Assembly (NCBI RefSeq): GCF_029490015.1
Contig: NZ_CP120468.1
Span: forward strand, 868,001-932,000
Reading direction: 5' to 3'
DNA: 64,000 bases
DNA from: Halobaculum limi
Lineage (GTDB): Archaea; Halobacteriota; Halobacteria; Halobacteriales; Haloferacaceae
Shown here: one piece after another, positions 8,920-17,022 of the stretch
Numbering within the stretch: the stretch's first letter is position 1
Layout: each line of letters opens with the position of its first letter
Notes under the pieces: generated by a model
What the model saw: the letters and a program-made list of their open reading frames with translations, nothing else
Database searches by the model: none
What the model was told of the DNA's origin: nothing
Made by a program: the position numbers and the translations under genes

Positions 8920-10203
8920 TCACCGCACCTCCAGCCGCCGTTTGTCGGTCACCGCGTCGGCCTCGTCGAACTCGCCGCCGCCGAGGAGGCCGCGTGCGGC
9001 CTTCTTCCCCCACTCGACGGCTGGCTGAGTGAACGTCTCCACGTCCGCGAGTTCGCCGTAGAGCACACAGGCCGCTTCCATCCCGTACAGCAACTCACCC
9101 AGGCCGTGTTCGTCGACCCGGTCGATTTCGATCCGGACGTTCTCGCGCCCGGCGGCCGCGAGACTCGCCTCTGTCGCGCGGAACTCGGCGTCGAGCAACT
9201 CTCCGAGCGACGACCCGCCGAGGTACGACAGCCCCTCTAGATCCGTCTCGGGGATGGCGCGGTCGTCGGCCTCGCGGGGGCGCACGAGCGTCACGAGTTT
9301 GTCGGCCGGCCCGGCGCGGTACAACTGCAACTGGCTGTGCTGGTCGGTCGCGCCGAGCGCTCGTGCGGGCGTCTGGCCGCCGCCATCCTTCCCGAGCGAC
9401 TCGGCCCACAACTGCGCGAACCACTCGGCGAACCGCTCCAGCGACTCGGCGTACGGCATCACGGCGTTCGTGTTCGCGCCGCGTTCGGCGAGCGCGTACG
9501 TCGTCGCGCCGTACGCGTACGCTGGCGACTCGAACAGCGACCCCGTGAGACGGTCGGCCTCGGCGGCCGCACCCGAAAGGACCGCGTCGATGTCGACGCC
9601 CGCCAGTTCCGCCGCGAACAGGCCGACCGTCGACAGCGCCGAGAACCGCCCGGGAACGCCGTCGGGCACGTCGAGTGCGGGCAGGTCGTGTTGGTCGGCC
9701 ATCGCACGGAGATTGCCCGCCTCGCCGGTCGTGACGACGGTTCGCTCGGTCCAGTCGACGCCCGCCGCCTCCATCGCCTCGCGGACGACGAGGAAGTTCG
9801 AGAGCGTCTCGGCGGTCGTCCCCGAGCGAGAGACGACGTTGACGACCGTCGCCGAGAGGTCGACATCTGCAAGGATACTCGACACCCACTCGGGGTCGAC
9901 GTTGTCGAGGTAGCGGCAGTCGAGGCCGTCGCCGAGGGCGTCGGTCAGCGTCGCCGCGCCGAGTGCGCTCCCGCCGATGCCGACGGTGAGGAGGTGGTCG
10001 GGGTCGAAGCCGGCGGCCGCCGTCCGAATCGCGTCGGGGTCGCACGTCTCGGGGAGGTTCAACGCGGCGTAGCCGTGTTCGGCGTCGGCGCGGCCACGTT
10101 CGATCCGTTCGTGTGCGTCGGCGACGCGGTCGTCGAGGGCGTCGAGGGCGTCGCGGTCGAGGCCAAGGTCGCCGTCGAGCGCGTTCCCGATGTCGACGTT
10201 CAT
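8920..10203 (-). CDS. pgi: Glucose-6-phosphate isomerase
   Basis: This enzyme interconverts glucose-6-phosphate and fructose-6-phosphate. In haloarchaea it serves mainly gluconeogenesis and feeds the semi-phosphorylated Entner-Doudoroff route. The 427-residue protein shows sugar-isomerase motifs in order: VGIGGSALGA, SRSGTTAET (phosphate binding), QLWAESLGKDG, and the signature QPAVEWGKKAA near the C-terminus. The ATG at 10203 begins MNVDIGNALD. The longer frame to 10230 adds nine residues with no support. The CPBP gene follows at a one-base gap. Confidence 0.95.
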   Translation of the reverse strand: MNVDIGNALDGDLGLDRDALDALDDRVADAHERIERGRADAEHGYAALNLPETCDPDAIRTAAAGFDPDHLLTVGIGGSALGAATLTDALGDGLDCRYLDNVDPEWVSSILADVDLSATVVNVVSRSGTTAETLSNFLVVREAMEAAGVDWTERTVVTTGEAGNLRAMADQHDLPALDVPDGVPGRFSALSTVGLFAAELAGVDIDAVLSGAAAEADRLTGSLFESPAYAYGATTYALAERGANTNAVMPYAESLERFAEWFAQLWAESLGKDGGGQTPARALGATDQHSQLQLYRAGPADKLVTLVRPREADDRAIPETDLEGLSYLGGSSLGELLDAEFRATEASLAAAGRENVRIEIDRVDEHGLGELLYGMEAACVLYGELADVETFTQPAVEWGKKAARGLLGGGEFDEADAVTDKRRLEVR

Positions 10204-10316
10204 GCCCCAAAGGCCGTCCCCCTGCGGCAAAACCCTGCCGTCCAGGTGCGTCGCGACCGCGCGGGTGCTCGGCCGGTGACGCGCCGTTTAACCCCGCCGC
10301 GCCCCAACGCCCACCG

Positions 10317-10829
10317 ATGACCGACGGCGAGGCCACGGCCGACGGATCGACCGCCACGGAGTCGGCCACCGCCGACCGCGCTGACGAGGGGTATCGCGGC
10401 GTCTTCGGGGCCTTCCCGTACGCCTTCCGCGCGACCGACTCGCTGCTGTGCAAGTCGTACGTCGCGCTCGGCGGCCTCGCAGCCCTGCTGTTGACGCTGC
10501 TGTTCGGCCTCGCGCTCGTCACGCTGTTCGGCGCGACCGCGCAGGCCCGCTTCTCTATCGTTCGGGCGTTCTACGTCCTCGTCGGCCTCGGCGCGGTCGG
10601 CCCCGCCATCACTCCCATCCTCCTCGTCGCACGGTCGCACCGCCGCGGAGAGACGCGCAAGCGGGGATACGACGCGGGTCTCGCGCTCGCGGGCTACGTC
10701 TTCCTCGCGTCACTGTACGCGAGCGCGGCCGTCGGGGCCGAGGCGACGCCGCTCCCGGCGGTCGCCGGCCTCGCGTTCCCGGCAGTCGGGGGGGTCCTCA
10801 TCGCCGCCGCGCACTACCTCCGTCGCTGA
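10317..10829 (+). CDS. Small multi-pass membrane protein, unknown function
   Basis: The 170-residue protein has an acidic, low-complexity N-terminus (about 1-28) followed by four hydrophobic segments (about 46-68, 80-102, 118-138 and 145-166). An RRGETRKRGYD charged loop separates the second and third. I recognise no family. It looks like a haloarchaea-specific membrane protein with both termini inside. A GTTTAA motif about 30 bases upstream of the ATG suggests its own leaderless promoter. It is divergent from pgi with 113 bases between. Confidence 0.75.
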   Translation: MTDGEATADGSTATESATADRADEGYRGVFGAFPYAFRATDSLLCKSYVALGGLAALLLTLLFGLALVTLFGATAQARFSIVRAFYVLVGLGAVGPAITPILLVARSHRRGETRKRGYDAGLALAGYVFLASLYASAAVGAEATPLPAVAGLAFPAVGGVLIAAAHYLRR

Positions 10830-10909
10830 GGCGGTCGCTCGCTGCTCGTCGATTCTTCGACTCGTCTCGTTCGTTCGGGGTGTTCACTCTCCTCCGGCGT
10901 GTTTGGAGC

Positions 10910-10939
10910 CCTCGTTTGCTTCGCTCACTCGGCCTCGCT
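10910..10939 (+). repeat. 30-base direct repeat, copy 1
   Basis: A 30-base sequence beginning CCTCGTTTGCTTCGCTCACT recurs at 10987-11016 with a single T/C difference. The core GCTTCGCTCACTCGGCCTCG is of the kind seen in haloarchaeal intergenic regions. The copies are 77 bases apart and flank an inverted GAGCGGAGCGG/CCGCTCCGCCG pair. Confidence 0.7.
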
Positions 10940-10986
10940 GGTTCTGTGAGCGGAGCGGCACAGGACCGCTCCGCCGTGGCTCGAGG

Positions 10987-11016
10987 CCTCGTTCGCTTCG
11001 CTCACTCGGCCTCGCT
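10987..11016 (+). repeat. 30-base direct repeat, copy 2
   Basis: This is the second copy of the intergenic repeat at 10910-10939, with C in place of T at the seventh base. It ends 44 bases before the ATG of the DUF5812 gene, so it may form part of that gene's upstream region. Confidence 0.7.
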
Positions 11017-11059
11017 CGTCACGAAACCCGGAAAAGGCCGGACCGCCTATCGGGGCGCA

Positions 11060-11623
11060 ATGACCGACAACGACCCCGATCACTCGGAGATGGACGCCAT
11101 CCGCGACGCACTCGCGGACGCGACCGGCGGCGACGCCGGGCCCGCCGACACCAGCGACGGTGAGAAGGAGGGCACGTTCCTCGTCACCCACGCGGACGAC
11201 GGCTCCGCCGTTCTGCGCGACATCGCCTCCGGGCAGGTGCACACGCTCTCGTCGAACCCCGGCGTCGCGGAGGGCAACGCCGTCGAAGGCGTCGTCGCAC
11301 CTGACCCACCGATGAACGTCTCGTGGCAACTCGTCGAGGTCCACGAACGCCGTGAGATCACTATCGAGCGCAGCGAAGAACCACCCACCCAGCAGTCGCT
11401 CGACATCGCCGCCGACCAGGCCGTCGGCGACCTCACCCGCCGCGACCGCGCGGGGACGGGCGAACTGCACGTCATCACGGTCCCCGAAGACCAGACCGAC
11501 CAAGCCGTCGACGACGTCCTCGCCGACGAGGACACCAGCCGAACCCGTGCCGCACGCCTCGGCGTCCGGCGCGTCGAAGTTCGCTCCGCTCCTGGCGTCG
11601 TTGTCGTGCGCTATATGCCCTGA
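11060..11623 (+). CDS. DUF5812 family protein
   Basis: This is a soluble acidic protein of 187 residues, consistent with the haloarchaeal DUF5812 family. The region from about residue 35 to 95 (GTFLVTHADDGSAVLRDIASGQVHTL and following strands) looks like a small beta-barrel. The C-terminal part has LHVITVPEDQTDQAVDDVL and ends VVVVRYMP. No catalytic residues are recognisable. The start is the ATG at 11060, just after a pair of intergenic repeats. A T5 run 18 bases after the stop may end transcription. Function unknown. Confidence 0.82.
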   Translation: MTDNDPDHSEMDAIRDALADATGGDAGPADTSDGEKEGTFLVTHADDGSAVLRDIASGQVHTLSSNPGVAEGNAVEGVVAPDPPMNVSWQLVEVHERREITIERSEEPPTQQSLDIAADQAVGDLTRRDRAGTGELHVITVPEDQTDQAVDDVLADEDTSRTRAARLGVRRVEVRSAPGVVVVRYMP

Positions 11624-11640
11624 ACGGCGACTAGAACCCG

Positions 11641-11645
11641 TTTTT
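11641..11645 (+). terminator. T-run after the DUF5812 gene
   Basis: A CCCG followed by TTTTT lies 18 bases past the TGA at 11623. U-runs without a strong hairpin are the usual archaeal intrinsic termination signal. Confidence 0.4.
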
Positions 11646-11840
11646 CACTCGATTCAGACGGTTCGGCCACGACGGCAGACCGCTCTTCGGACTCACTCGT
11701 AAACTAGATAACGCGATATCGAATCGCTCCGACTCGTCGAACACCGTCCCTGGAAGAACTGGTTGTCTATCGGCGGTACCGGTCGCTTCGGGCGAATCGC
11801 GCCGCTCGTCGCTCGATACGGCGGACGCAGCCGTCGTCGC

Positions 11841-12038
11841 TTACGTGTCGTCTGACAGTTCGGACGAGAACGCGACGCCGAACGCGATTCCGACGCCGAG
11901 ACCGATTGGAAGCCAAAGCGCGAGGTCACCGAAGGAGACGCCGATAGCCGTTCCGAACGCCATCCCCATTCCGAGCCCAAGCGCAAGGCCGCGTCCCGTC
12001 AACACCGTCTCCGCCGATTCGCTGGTCTCCTCGACCAT
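11841..12038 (-). CDS. Small glycine-zipper membrane protein
   Basis: This 65-residue protein has two glycine-rich hydrophobic segments (about 16-36 and 41-59) built from GxxxG-type spacing (GLALGLGMGMAFGTAIG, LPIGLGVGIAFGVA). Acidic residues lie at both ends. On the minus strand a GAGTTATCTC TATA-like element is centred about 27 bases before the ATG at 12038, which supports a real leaderless gene. No known function. Glycine zippers of this type usually pack transmembrane helices in oligomers. Confidence 0.62.
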   Translation of the reverse strand: MVEETSESAETVLTGRGLALGLGMGMAFGTAIGVSFGDLALWLPIGLGVGIAFGVAFSSELSDDT

Positions 12039-12109
12039 ACCTCACGCTCGGTTAGTGTCGAGATAACTCTCCCGCCGCGGCACAGCGGTAGACCGGACCT
12101 GTCGCAACC

Positions 12110-12430
12110 TTACTCGCTGGGTCCGGCGGCCGACTGCACGCGCCACCCGCCTTCGACCGCACCGGCACGTTCGACCAGTTCAATCAGGGTGTCGTCGCCG
12201 ACGCGAGTACCGCCCTCGACGGCTTCGACTCGGAAGGTCAGATCCAGCGAGTCCCCACAACAGCCCACGTCGACGAACTCCTCGCGTTCGTCGCCGACAC
12301 GCGGTTCCGTGAGCATCCGTCGGAGGTATCCCCGATACCGCTCCGTGTCGATCTGGGACCGACCCCAGTCGCTGAGGCCGTCAGGAAACGACAGCACCAC
12401 TCGCGTCGCCGCTGGTCGTTCGTCGCTCAT
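12110..12430 (-). CDS. Hypothetical acidic protein
   Basis: This is a 106-residue soluble protein with haloarchaeal composition and GC-rich third codon positions. It contains a Cys-Cys pair in VDVGCCGDSLDLTF. A beta-rich stretch follows (FRVEAVEGGTRVGDDTLIELVERAG), ending in GGWRVQSAAG. I do not recognise the family. The frame is open from ATG 12430 and the antisense frames have poorer codon use. The 308 bases upstream hold only regulatory-looking palindromes. Confidence 0.72.
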   Translation of the reverse strand: MSDERPAATRVVLSFPDGLSDWGRSQIDTERYRGYLRRMLTEPRVGDEREEFVDVGCCGDSLDLTFRVEAVEGGTRVGDDTLIELVERAGAVEGGWRVQSAAGPSE

Positions 12431-12738
12431 TAGCCGTGGGTACGCGTGCGCGACACATCGACCTATCGCCCGATTGTGCCGGCGGCGCGAAACCGCCGTT
12501 CTGTCGGATGTGGGCGGATTCAGGGCCGTCTCGATAGCCTATCGCTACGGAACGATTCCCGATTTCGTATCGCGTAGTTCGATTTATCGCCAGGGCGTCC
12601 ACGTACTGGCACTCGCCGAGAGACGACCGGCGTGCGGCGAGGAGACGTGGCTCAGCGGTCGATACGGTGAGAGAACGGCTGAAACGCCGATAGTCTCGAA
12701 GAAGAAGGCTTATTCGACGCGCGTGGGGACCGGCACCT
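12431..12738. other. Intergenic region between a hypothetical gene and secF
   Basis: These 308 bases hold no gene I can support. They contain a hairpin CGGCGG/CCGCCG at 12480-12498, a perfect palindrome CGATAG-C-CTATCG at 12532-12544 and, near the right end, GCTTATTC at 12708-12714, which lies about 28 bases before the secF ATG and is the likely secF TATA element. Confidence 0.5.
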
Positions 12739-13617
12739 ATGGCTCGATTCGAGGTACCGGAAGTCGATTACACCCGGTACGACAACCGGCAACTCGCCGC
12801 GGTTCCGCTGGCGGTGTTGGCCGTGGCCCTCCTCGTCATCGGCGGCGCGTACGTGACGACGGGGGCCCCGGTCGACCCGGGACTCGACTTCACCGGCGGG
12901 ACGGAACTCCGTCTCGCCGTCGACGCGCCGAGCGACGAACAGGCACGCAACCAGATCGCGTCGGCGTTCACCGCGACGCCGGATAGCGTCCAACAGGTAG
13001 GCGGCGGCGACGTGTACGTCGTCACCTTCGAGGCGACAGAGGCGGAGACGGGCGAACTCGAAGCGCAGGCCGAACAGGCCGGCTTCGAGATTCGCTCTAT
13101 CGACGCGGTGTCGGCCAGTTTCGGCTCCGACACGCAGCGACTCGCGCTCATCGGTATCGTCGTCGCGTTCGGCGGGATGGCGCTGCTGGTGTTCGCGATG
13201 TTCCGGACGTTCGTCCCCAGCATCGCCGTCGTCGTCTCGGCGTTCTCCGACATCGCCATCCCGGTGGCGCTGATGAACCTCTTCGGCATCGAACTCACGC
13301 TCGGGACGGTCGCCGCACTCCTGATGCTCATCGGTTACTCCGTCGACTCCGACATCCTGCTGAACAACCACGTGTTGCGTCGCTCGGGTGACTTCTACGA
13401 GTCGACGTACCGGGCGATGCGAACCGGTGTGACGATGACGCTCACCTCGCTGGCTGCGATGGCCGTGATGGCCGTCGTCGCCTCGGTGTTCGGCATCGGA
13501 CTGCTCGCCAGCATCGGGATTATCCTCGTGTTCGGCCTCGCGGCTGACCTGATGAACACCTACCTGCTGAACGTCTCGCTGCTTCGCTGGTACAAGTACG
13601 AGGGGGTGGCACGATGA
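12739..13617 (+). CDS. secF: Protein-export membrane protein SecF
   Basis: SecF works with SecD to drive late steps of Sec-dependent export across the cytoplasmic membrane. The 292-residue protein has one N-terminal transmembrane helix (about 19-42) and the family motif GLDFTGGTEL. An outer domain extends to about residue 130. Five membrane helices follow, with the conserved IPVALMNLFGIEL and LIGYSVDSDILLNN segments. The order secF then secD is the usual archaeal one. The genes overlap by four bases (ATGA), and a TATA-like GCTTATTC lies 28 bases before the ATG. Confidence 0.95.
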   Translation: MARFEVPEVDYTRYDNRQLAAVPLAVLAVALLVIGGAYVTTGAPVDPGLDFTGGTELRLAVDAPSDEQARNQIASAFTATPDSVQQVGGGDVYVVTFEATEAETGELEAQAEQAGFEIRSIDAVSASFGSDTQRLALIGIVVAFGGMALLVFAMFRTFVPSIAVVVSAFSDIAIPVALMNLFGIELTLGTVAALLMLIGYSVDSDILLNNHVLRRSGDFYESTYRAMRTGVTMTLTSLAAMAVMAVVASVFGIGLLASIGIILVFGLAADLMNTYLLNVSLLRWYKYEGVAR

Positions 13618-15179
13618 GCACCTGGGAGGACCTCAAGAGCAACTGGCGAGTCGTCTTGCTCGTCTTTATGCTCGTGTTGTCGACGGTGTTCCTGTTCGCG
13701 CCCGCCTTCGCCAGCACGGACGGCGCGGCGGCCGCCCAAGAGAACCCGACCAATCTGAAGTACGGTCTCCAACTCTCGGGCGGGACGCGCGTTCGCGCTC
13801 CGCTGCAGGGTGTAACCGCCGAGGGCGTCGACTTCGGCGGCGACGACGCCGCCCAGGTGGAACGAGCGGTCGCCGGGCAACTCGCGACCGCCGACAGTTC
13901 CGACGTCATCGCACGACAGACCACGCAGACCGGCGGGACCGTTGAGTTGGTGACGGAAAACGCCACGACACAGCAGTTATCGTCGGCGCTCGACGGCGCG
14001 GGCTACGAGTACGAGACGGTCCGTGACGGCGTCACCGAGACGACGCGCGAGCAGACGGTCGAGGTGTTACGCTCGAAAATTAACGCCGCCGGTCTCTCCG
14101 GTGGGACCGTGCGGACCGTCGAGACCATCTCTAACGAGCACTTCGTCCTCATCGAGGTGCCCAACCAGGACCGCAGCGAGGTCGTCGACCTCGTGAACTC
14201 CCGCGGGACGGTCCGCATCGCCGCGTACCACCCGGTGACGGAGAACAACACGACGCAGTACGTCAACACGACCGTCATCACGCAAGAGGACTTCCAAACG
14301 GTCGGGACCGCCCAGCAGGGCGAACGCGGCCCCGGCCCGCACGTCCCCGTCTCGGTGAAGACGAGTGAGGCAGAACGCGTCCAGCAACTGTACGTCGACA
14401 CCGGCGTCGCGAGCGTAGGCGGCACCGACTGTACCTACAGCGATAGTCCGGAGTCGACGGAGCCGTGTATCCTCGTCATCCGCGACGGCAACGTCGTCTC
14501 CTCGTTCGGGATGGACGCCGGTCTCGCGCAGTCGATGCGCAACGGCGAGTGGGCGAACGACCCGCAGTTCATCCTCGTGACCGGCTCGTTCGAACGCGCG
14601 CAGGCGGTCAGCATCGACCTCCGCGCCGGTGCGCTCCCGGCCTCGCTGGCGCTCGACGAGGGGACCGCCTCCTCTATCAGCGCCACACAGGGTGACAACT
14701 TCAAGCGCGACTCGCTGATCATCGGGCTGCTCGCGGTGTTCACCGTCGCGGGCGTCGTGTTCCTCCGCTACGGGCGGCCACAGGTTGCCGCGCCGATGGT
14801 CGTCACGGCGCTGTCGGAGGTGGTCGTGCTCCTCGGGTTCGCGGCGTTCATCAACTACCCGCTGGACCTGTCGGTCATCGCCGGGTTCATCGCCGTCATC
14901 GGGACCGGGGTCGACGACCTCGTCATCATCGCCGACGAGGTGATGGCCGAGGGCGACGTCAACTCCCGGCGCGTGTTCGAATCGCGCTTCCGCAAGGCGT
15001 TCTGGGTCATCGGCGCCGCGGCGGCGACGACCATCATCGCGATGTCGCCGCTGGCCGTCCTCTCGCTGGGCGACCTGCAGGGCTTCGCCATCTTCACCAT
15101 CCTCGGTGTCCTCGTCGGGGTCCTCATCACGCGCCCCGCGTACGGTGACATCCTGCGCGTCCTGCTGACCGACCGCTGA
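13614..15179 (+). CDS. secD: Protein-export membrane protein SecD
   Basis: SecD is the partner of SecF in the export-promoting complex. The 521-residue protein has an N-terminal helix (about 12-34) and the SecD motif LQLSGGTRVRAPL. A large outer domain extends to about 360, including VEVLRSKINAAGLSGGTVRT and a SecD-specific LRAGALPASL segment. Six C-terminal membrane helices follow, with GTGVDDLVIIADEV carrying the conserved charged residues. The ATG overlaps the secF stop (ATGA). No further gene appears coupled downstream. Confidence 0.95.
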   Translation: MSTWEDLKSNWRVVLLVFMLVLSTVFLFAPAFASTDGAAAAQENPTNLKYGLQLSGGTRVRAPLQGVTAEGVDFGGDDAAQVERAVAGQLATADSSDVIARQTTQTGGTVELVTENATTQQLSSALDGAGYEYETVRDGVTETTREQTVEVLRSKINAAGLSGGTVRTVETISNEHFVLIEVPNQDRSEVVDLVNSRGTVRIAAYHPVTENNTTQYVNTTVITQEDFQTVGTAQQGERGPGPHVPVSVKTSEAERVQQLYVDTGVASVGGTDCTYSDSPESTEPCILVIRDGNVVSSFGMDAGLAQSMRNGEWANDPQFILVTGSFERAQAVSIDLRAGALPASLALDEGTASSISATQGDNFKRDSLIIGLLAVFTVAGVVFLRYGRPQVAAPMVVTALSEVVVLLGFAAFINYPLDLSVIAGFIAVIGTGVDDLVIIADEVMAEGDVNSRRVFESRFRKAFWVIGAAAATTIIAMSPLAVLSLGDLQGFAIFTILGVLVGVLITRPAYGDILRVLLTDR

Positions 15180-15247
15180 CTGTCTGTCGCAGTTCGCGTC
15201 GTCGTCCCCGCCGAACGCTTTTCTCGCCGCGCCGCGTCGCCGCGAGC

Positions 15248-15571
15248 GTGCCCTCCACCGAATCGGACGACGGCGACCAGATCGACAGCGATCGACCCGA
15301 CGACCTGGACCGAACCGACCTCACGGCCGAGGAGGTCGAACGCATCGCTCGCCGCGTCGCACGCGAGGAGTTCGACCGACGCTCGCGGCCGTCGCTGCTG
15401 ACGCCGCTCGCGGGCGCACTCGTCGGGTTCACGGTCCTGTTGCCGCTGTTGGGACTGGTCACCGTGACGCTCCTCGACGCTGGCGTGCCGATCCAGGTCG
15501 TCGCCGTCGCGGCGCTGGTGGCAGCGGGAGCGCTCGTCGCCTACGGCTGGCGGTTGCCGCCGTTCCGCTGA
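15248..15571 (+). CDS. Small two-helix membrane protein
   Basis: This 107-residue protein starts with GTG. The first 45 residues are charged and acidic, including an amphipathic helix TAEEVERIARRVAREEF. Two transmembrane segments follow (about 52-75 and 80-100), ending RLPPFR. Its codon use is typical of the region. No family is recognised. The helix-plus-hairpin arrangement resembles many small haloarchaeal membrane proteins without assigned function. It follows secD by 68 bases in the same direction. Confidence 0.68.
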   Translation: MPSTESDDGDQIDSDRPDDLDRTDLTAEEVERIARRVAREEFDRRSRPSLLTPLAGALVGFTVLLPLLGLVTVTLLDAGVPIQVVAVAALVAAGALVAYGWRLPPFR

Positions 15572-15682
15572 CTGTCGCTCCGATTCGTATCGCTATTTGG
15601 CGGTTCTCTCGATACTGTCGCAACGAGGTGAAGCGTCCGACGGCGACGGAGACACGAGCGCGAACTCGAACGTGACTGAGTC

Positions 15683-16918
15683 TCAGCCGTCGACCCGCAA
15701 CGCGACGACTCGTCCATCGCCGTACTGGACGTACACCTCGTCGGCCCCGTCGCCGTCGGTGTCGGCGAGCGTCGCGTGGGTGAATATCGCGGCCTCACGC
15801 TCGTAGGTTCCGACCACCGACCCGTCTGCGGGGTCGACGACACTCACCAGTCCGTCGTTCGTCGGGGCGACGAGTTCGAGGTCGCCGTCGCCGTCGAGGT
15901 CACCCACCGACGGCGGCGGCGTCATCTGCACGGACTCACTCGTGAGCGTCGTCTCCCACTCGACCTCGCCGGTCGCGCCGTCGAGGGCGCGCAGGGTCGC
16001 GTCCCGCGCTGTCGCGTACACCTCGGGGTCGCCATCGCCGTCGCCGTCGCCGATGCCGCCAACCGCCGCGAACGGGCCGAGCGACCGCGTCCAGATGGTC
16101 TCGCCGGTCGCACCGTCGAAGGCGGCGACCGTCCCGGCGGTGGTGGCGACGACGAACTCCGCGCCGCCGTCGTCGTCGAGGTCGGCGCTGGCGGTCCACC
16201 CGACCGACTCGCCGAACGCCTCGCGTTCCCACACGCGTTCGCCGCCCGCGTCGAACACGGCGACCGTACTCGTCCCGAGGCCGACGCCGAACTCCGCGGT
16301 GCCGTCGCCGGTCAGGTCGTCGACGACCGGCGGCGCGTACGTCGTCCCGGTGAGATTCTGTCGCCACAACTGCGTGCCGTCGGGCGCATACGAGAACACC
16401 GTCCCGCGAACGTCGACGACGACGACCTCGCGTTGGCCGTCGCCAGCCAGGTCGACGACGGCGGGCCGGGTGTAGCCGTAGTCGGTCAGGGGGACCGACA
16501 GTTCGACTGCGCCCGTCGTCGGGTGGTACGCGCGCAACTCCTCGGTCGTGGACGACGCGAGAACCTCGCGAACGCCGTCGCCGTCGAAGTCGGCGACCGC
16601 GGGGTCGGCGACCGCGTGGATCGTACAGTTCGCCGACGGGATGGCTGCCTCCCACATCGTCGACCCGTTGCTCGCGTGGAGCGCCGCCAGCCGACACTCG
16701 CCGGTCCCGCTTCGCCCGCTGATCGGTGCGTACACGACGCCGCTGTCGCCCACGGATGCGGCGGCCACGGCGTGGTGGTTCCCGCCGATGCTCGTGCCGG
16801 TGTCGCTGACCCACGCCTCGGAGACGCCCGCCGAGCCACCAGTCAGCGTCACTGCGGCGACGCCGCTGCCCAACACGAGCAACACGGCCCCTAGCGCCGC
16901 GAGCGTCACCCTGCGCAT
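15683..16918 (-). CDS. Exported seven-repeat FG-GAP/PQQ-type beta-propeller
   Basis: The 411-residue protein begins with a hydrophobic signal or anchor (VTLAALGAVLLVLGSGVAAVTL). It then carries seven repeats centred on Asp-rich loops of the form DxDGDGxxEV: DFDGDGVREV, DLAGDGQREV, DLTGDGTAEF, DLDDDGGAEF, DGDGDGDPEV, DLDGDGDLEL and DTDGDGADEV. Such loops bind calcium in integrin-type propellers, and seven repeats predict a closed seven-bladed propeller outside the cell. No catalytic site is visible, so binding or adhesion is most likely. ATG 16918 was chosen because it starts the signal peptide and CTTATTC lies about 27 bases upstream on this strand. Confidence 0.88.
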   Translation of the reverse strand: MRRVTLAALGAVLLVLGSGVAAVTLTGGSAGVSEAWVSDTGTSIGGNHHAVAAASVGDSGVVYAPISGRSGTGECRLAALHASNGSTMWEAAIPSANCTIHAVADPAVADFDGDGVREVLASSTTEELRAYHPTTGAVELSVPLTDYGYTRPAVVDLAGDGQREVVVVDVRGTVFSYAPDGTQLWRQNLTGTTYAPPVVDDLTGDGTAEFGVGLGTSTVAVFDAGGERVWEREAFGESVGWTASADLDDDGGAEFVVATTAGTVAAFDGATGETIWTRSLGPFAAVGGIGDGDGDGDPEVYATARDATLRALDGATGEVEWETTLTSESVQMTPPPSVGDLDGDGDLELVAPTNDGLVSVVDPADGSVVGTYEREAAIFTHATLADTDGDGADEVYVQYGDGRVVALRVDG

Positions 16919-17022
16919 ACCGAGTGAGTGTGGGTCGTGCGCGAATAAGTCGTCGCACTCCCGGTCGGCGTTCGACGCCCGAACCAATCCCGTTTTGCGC
17001 CGGGCAGACGGAGTTGCGCCCG

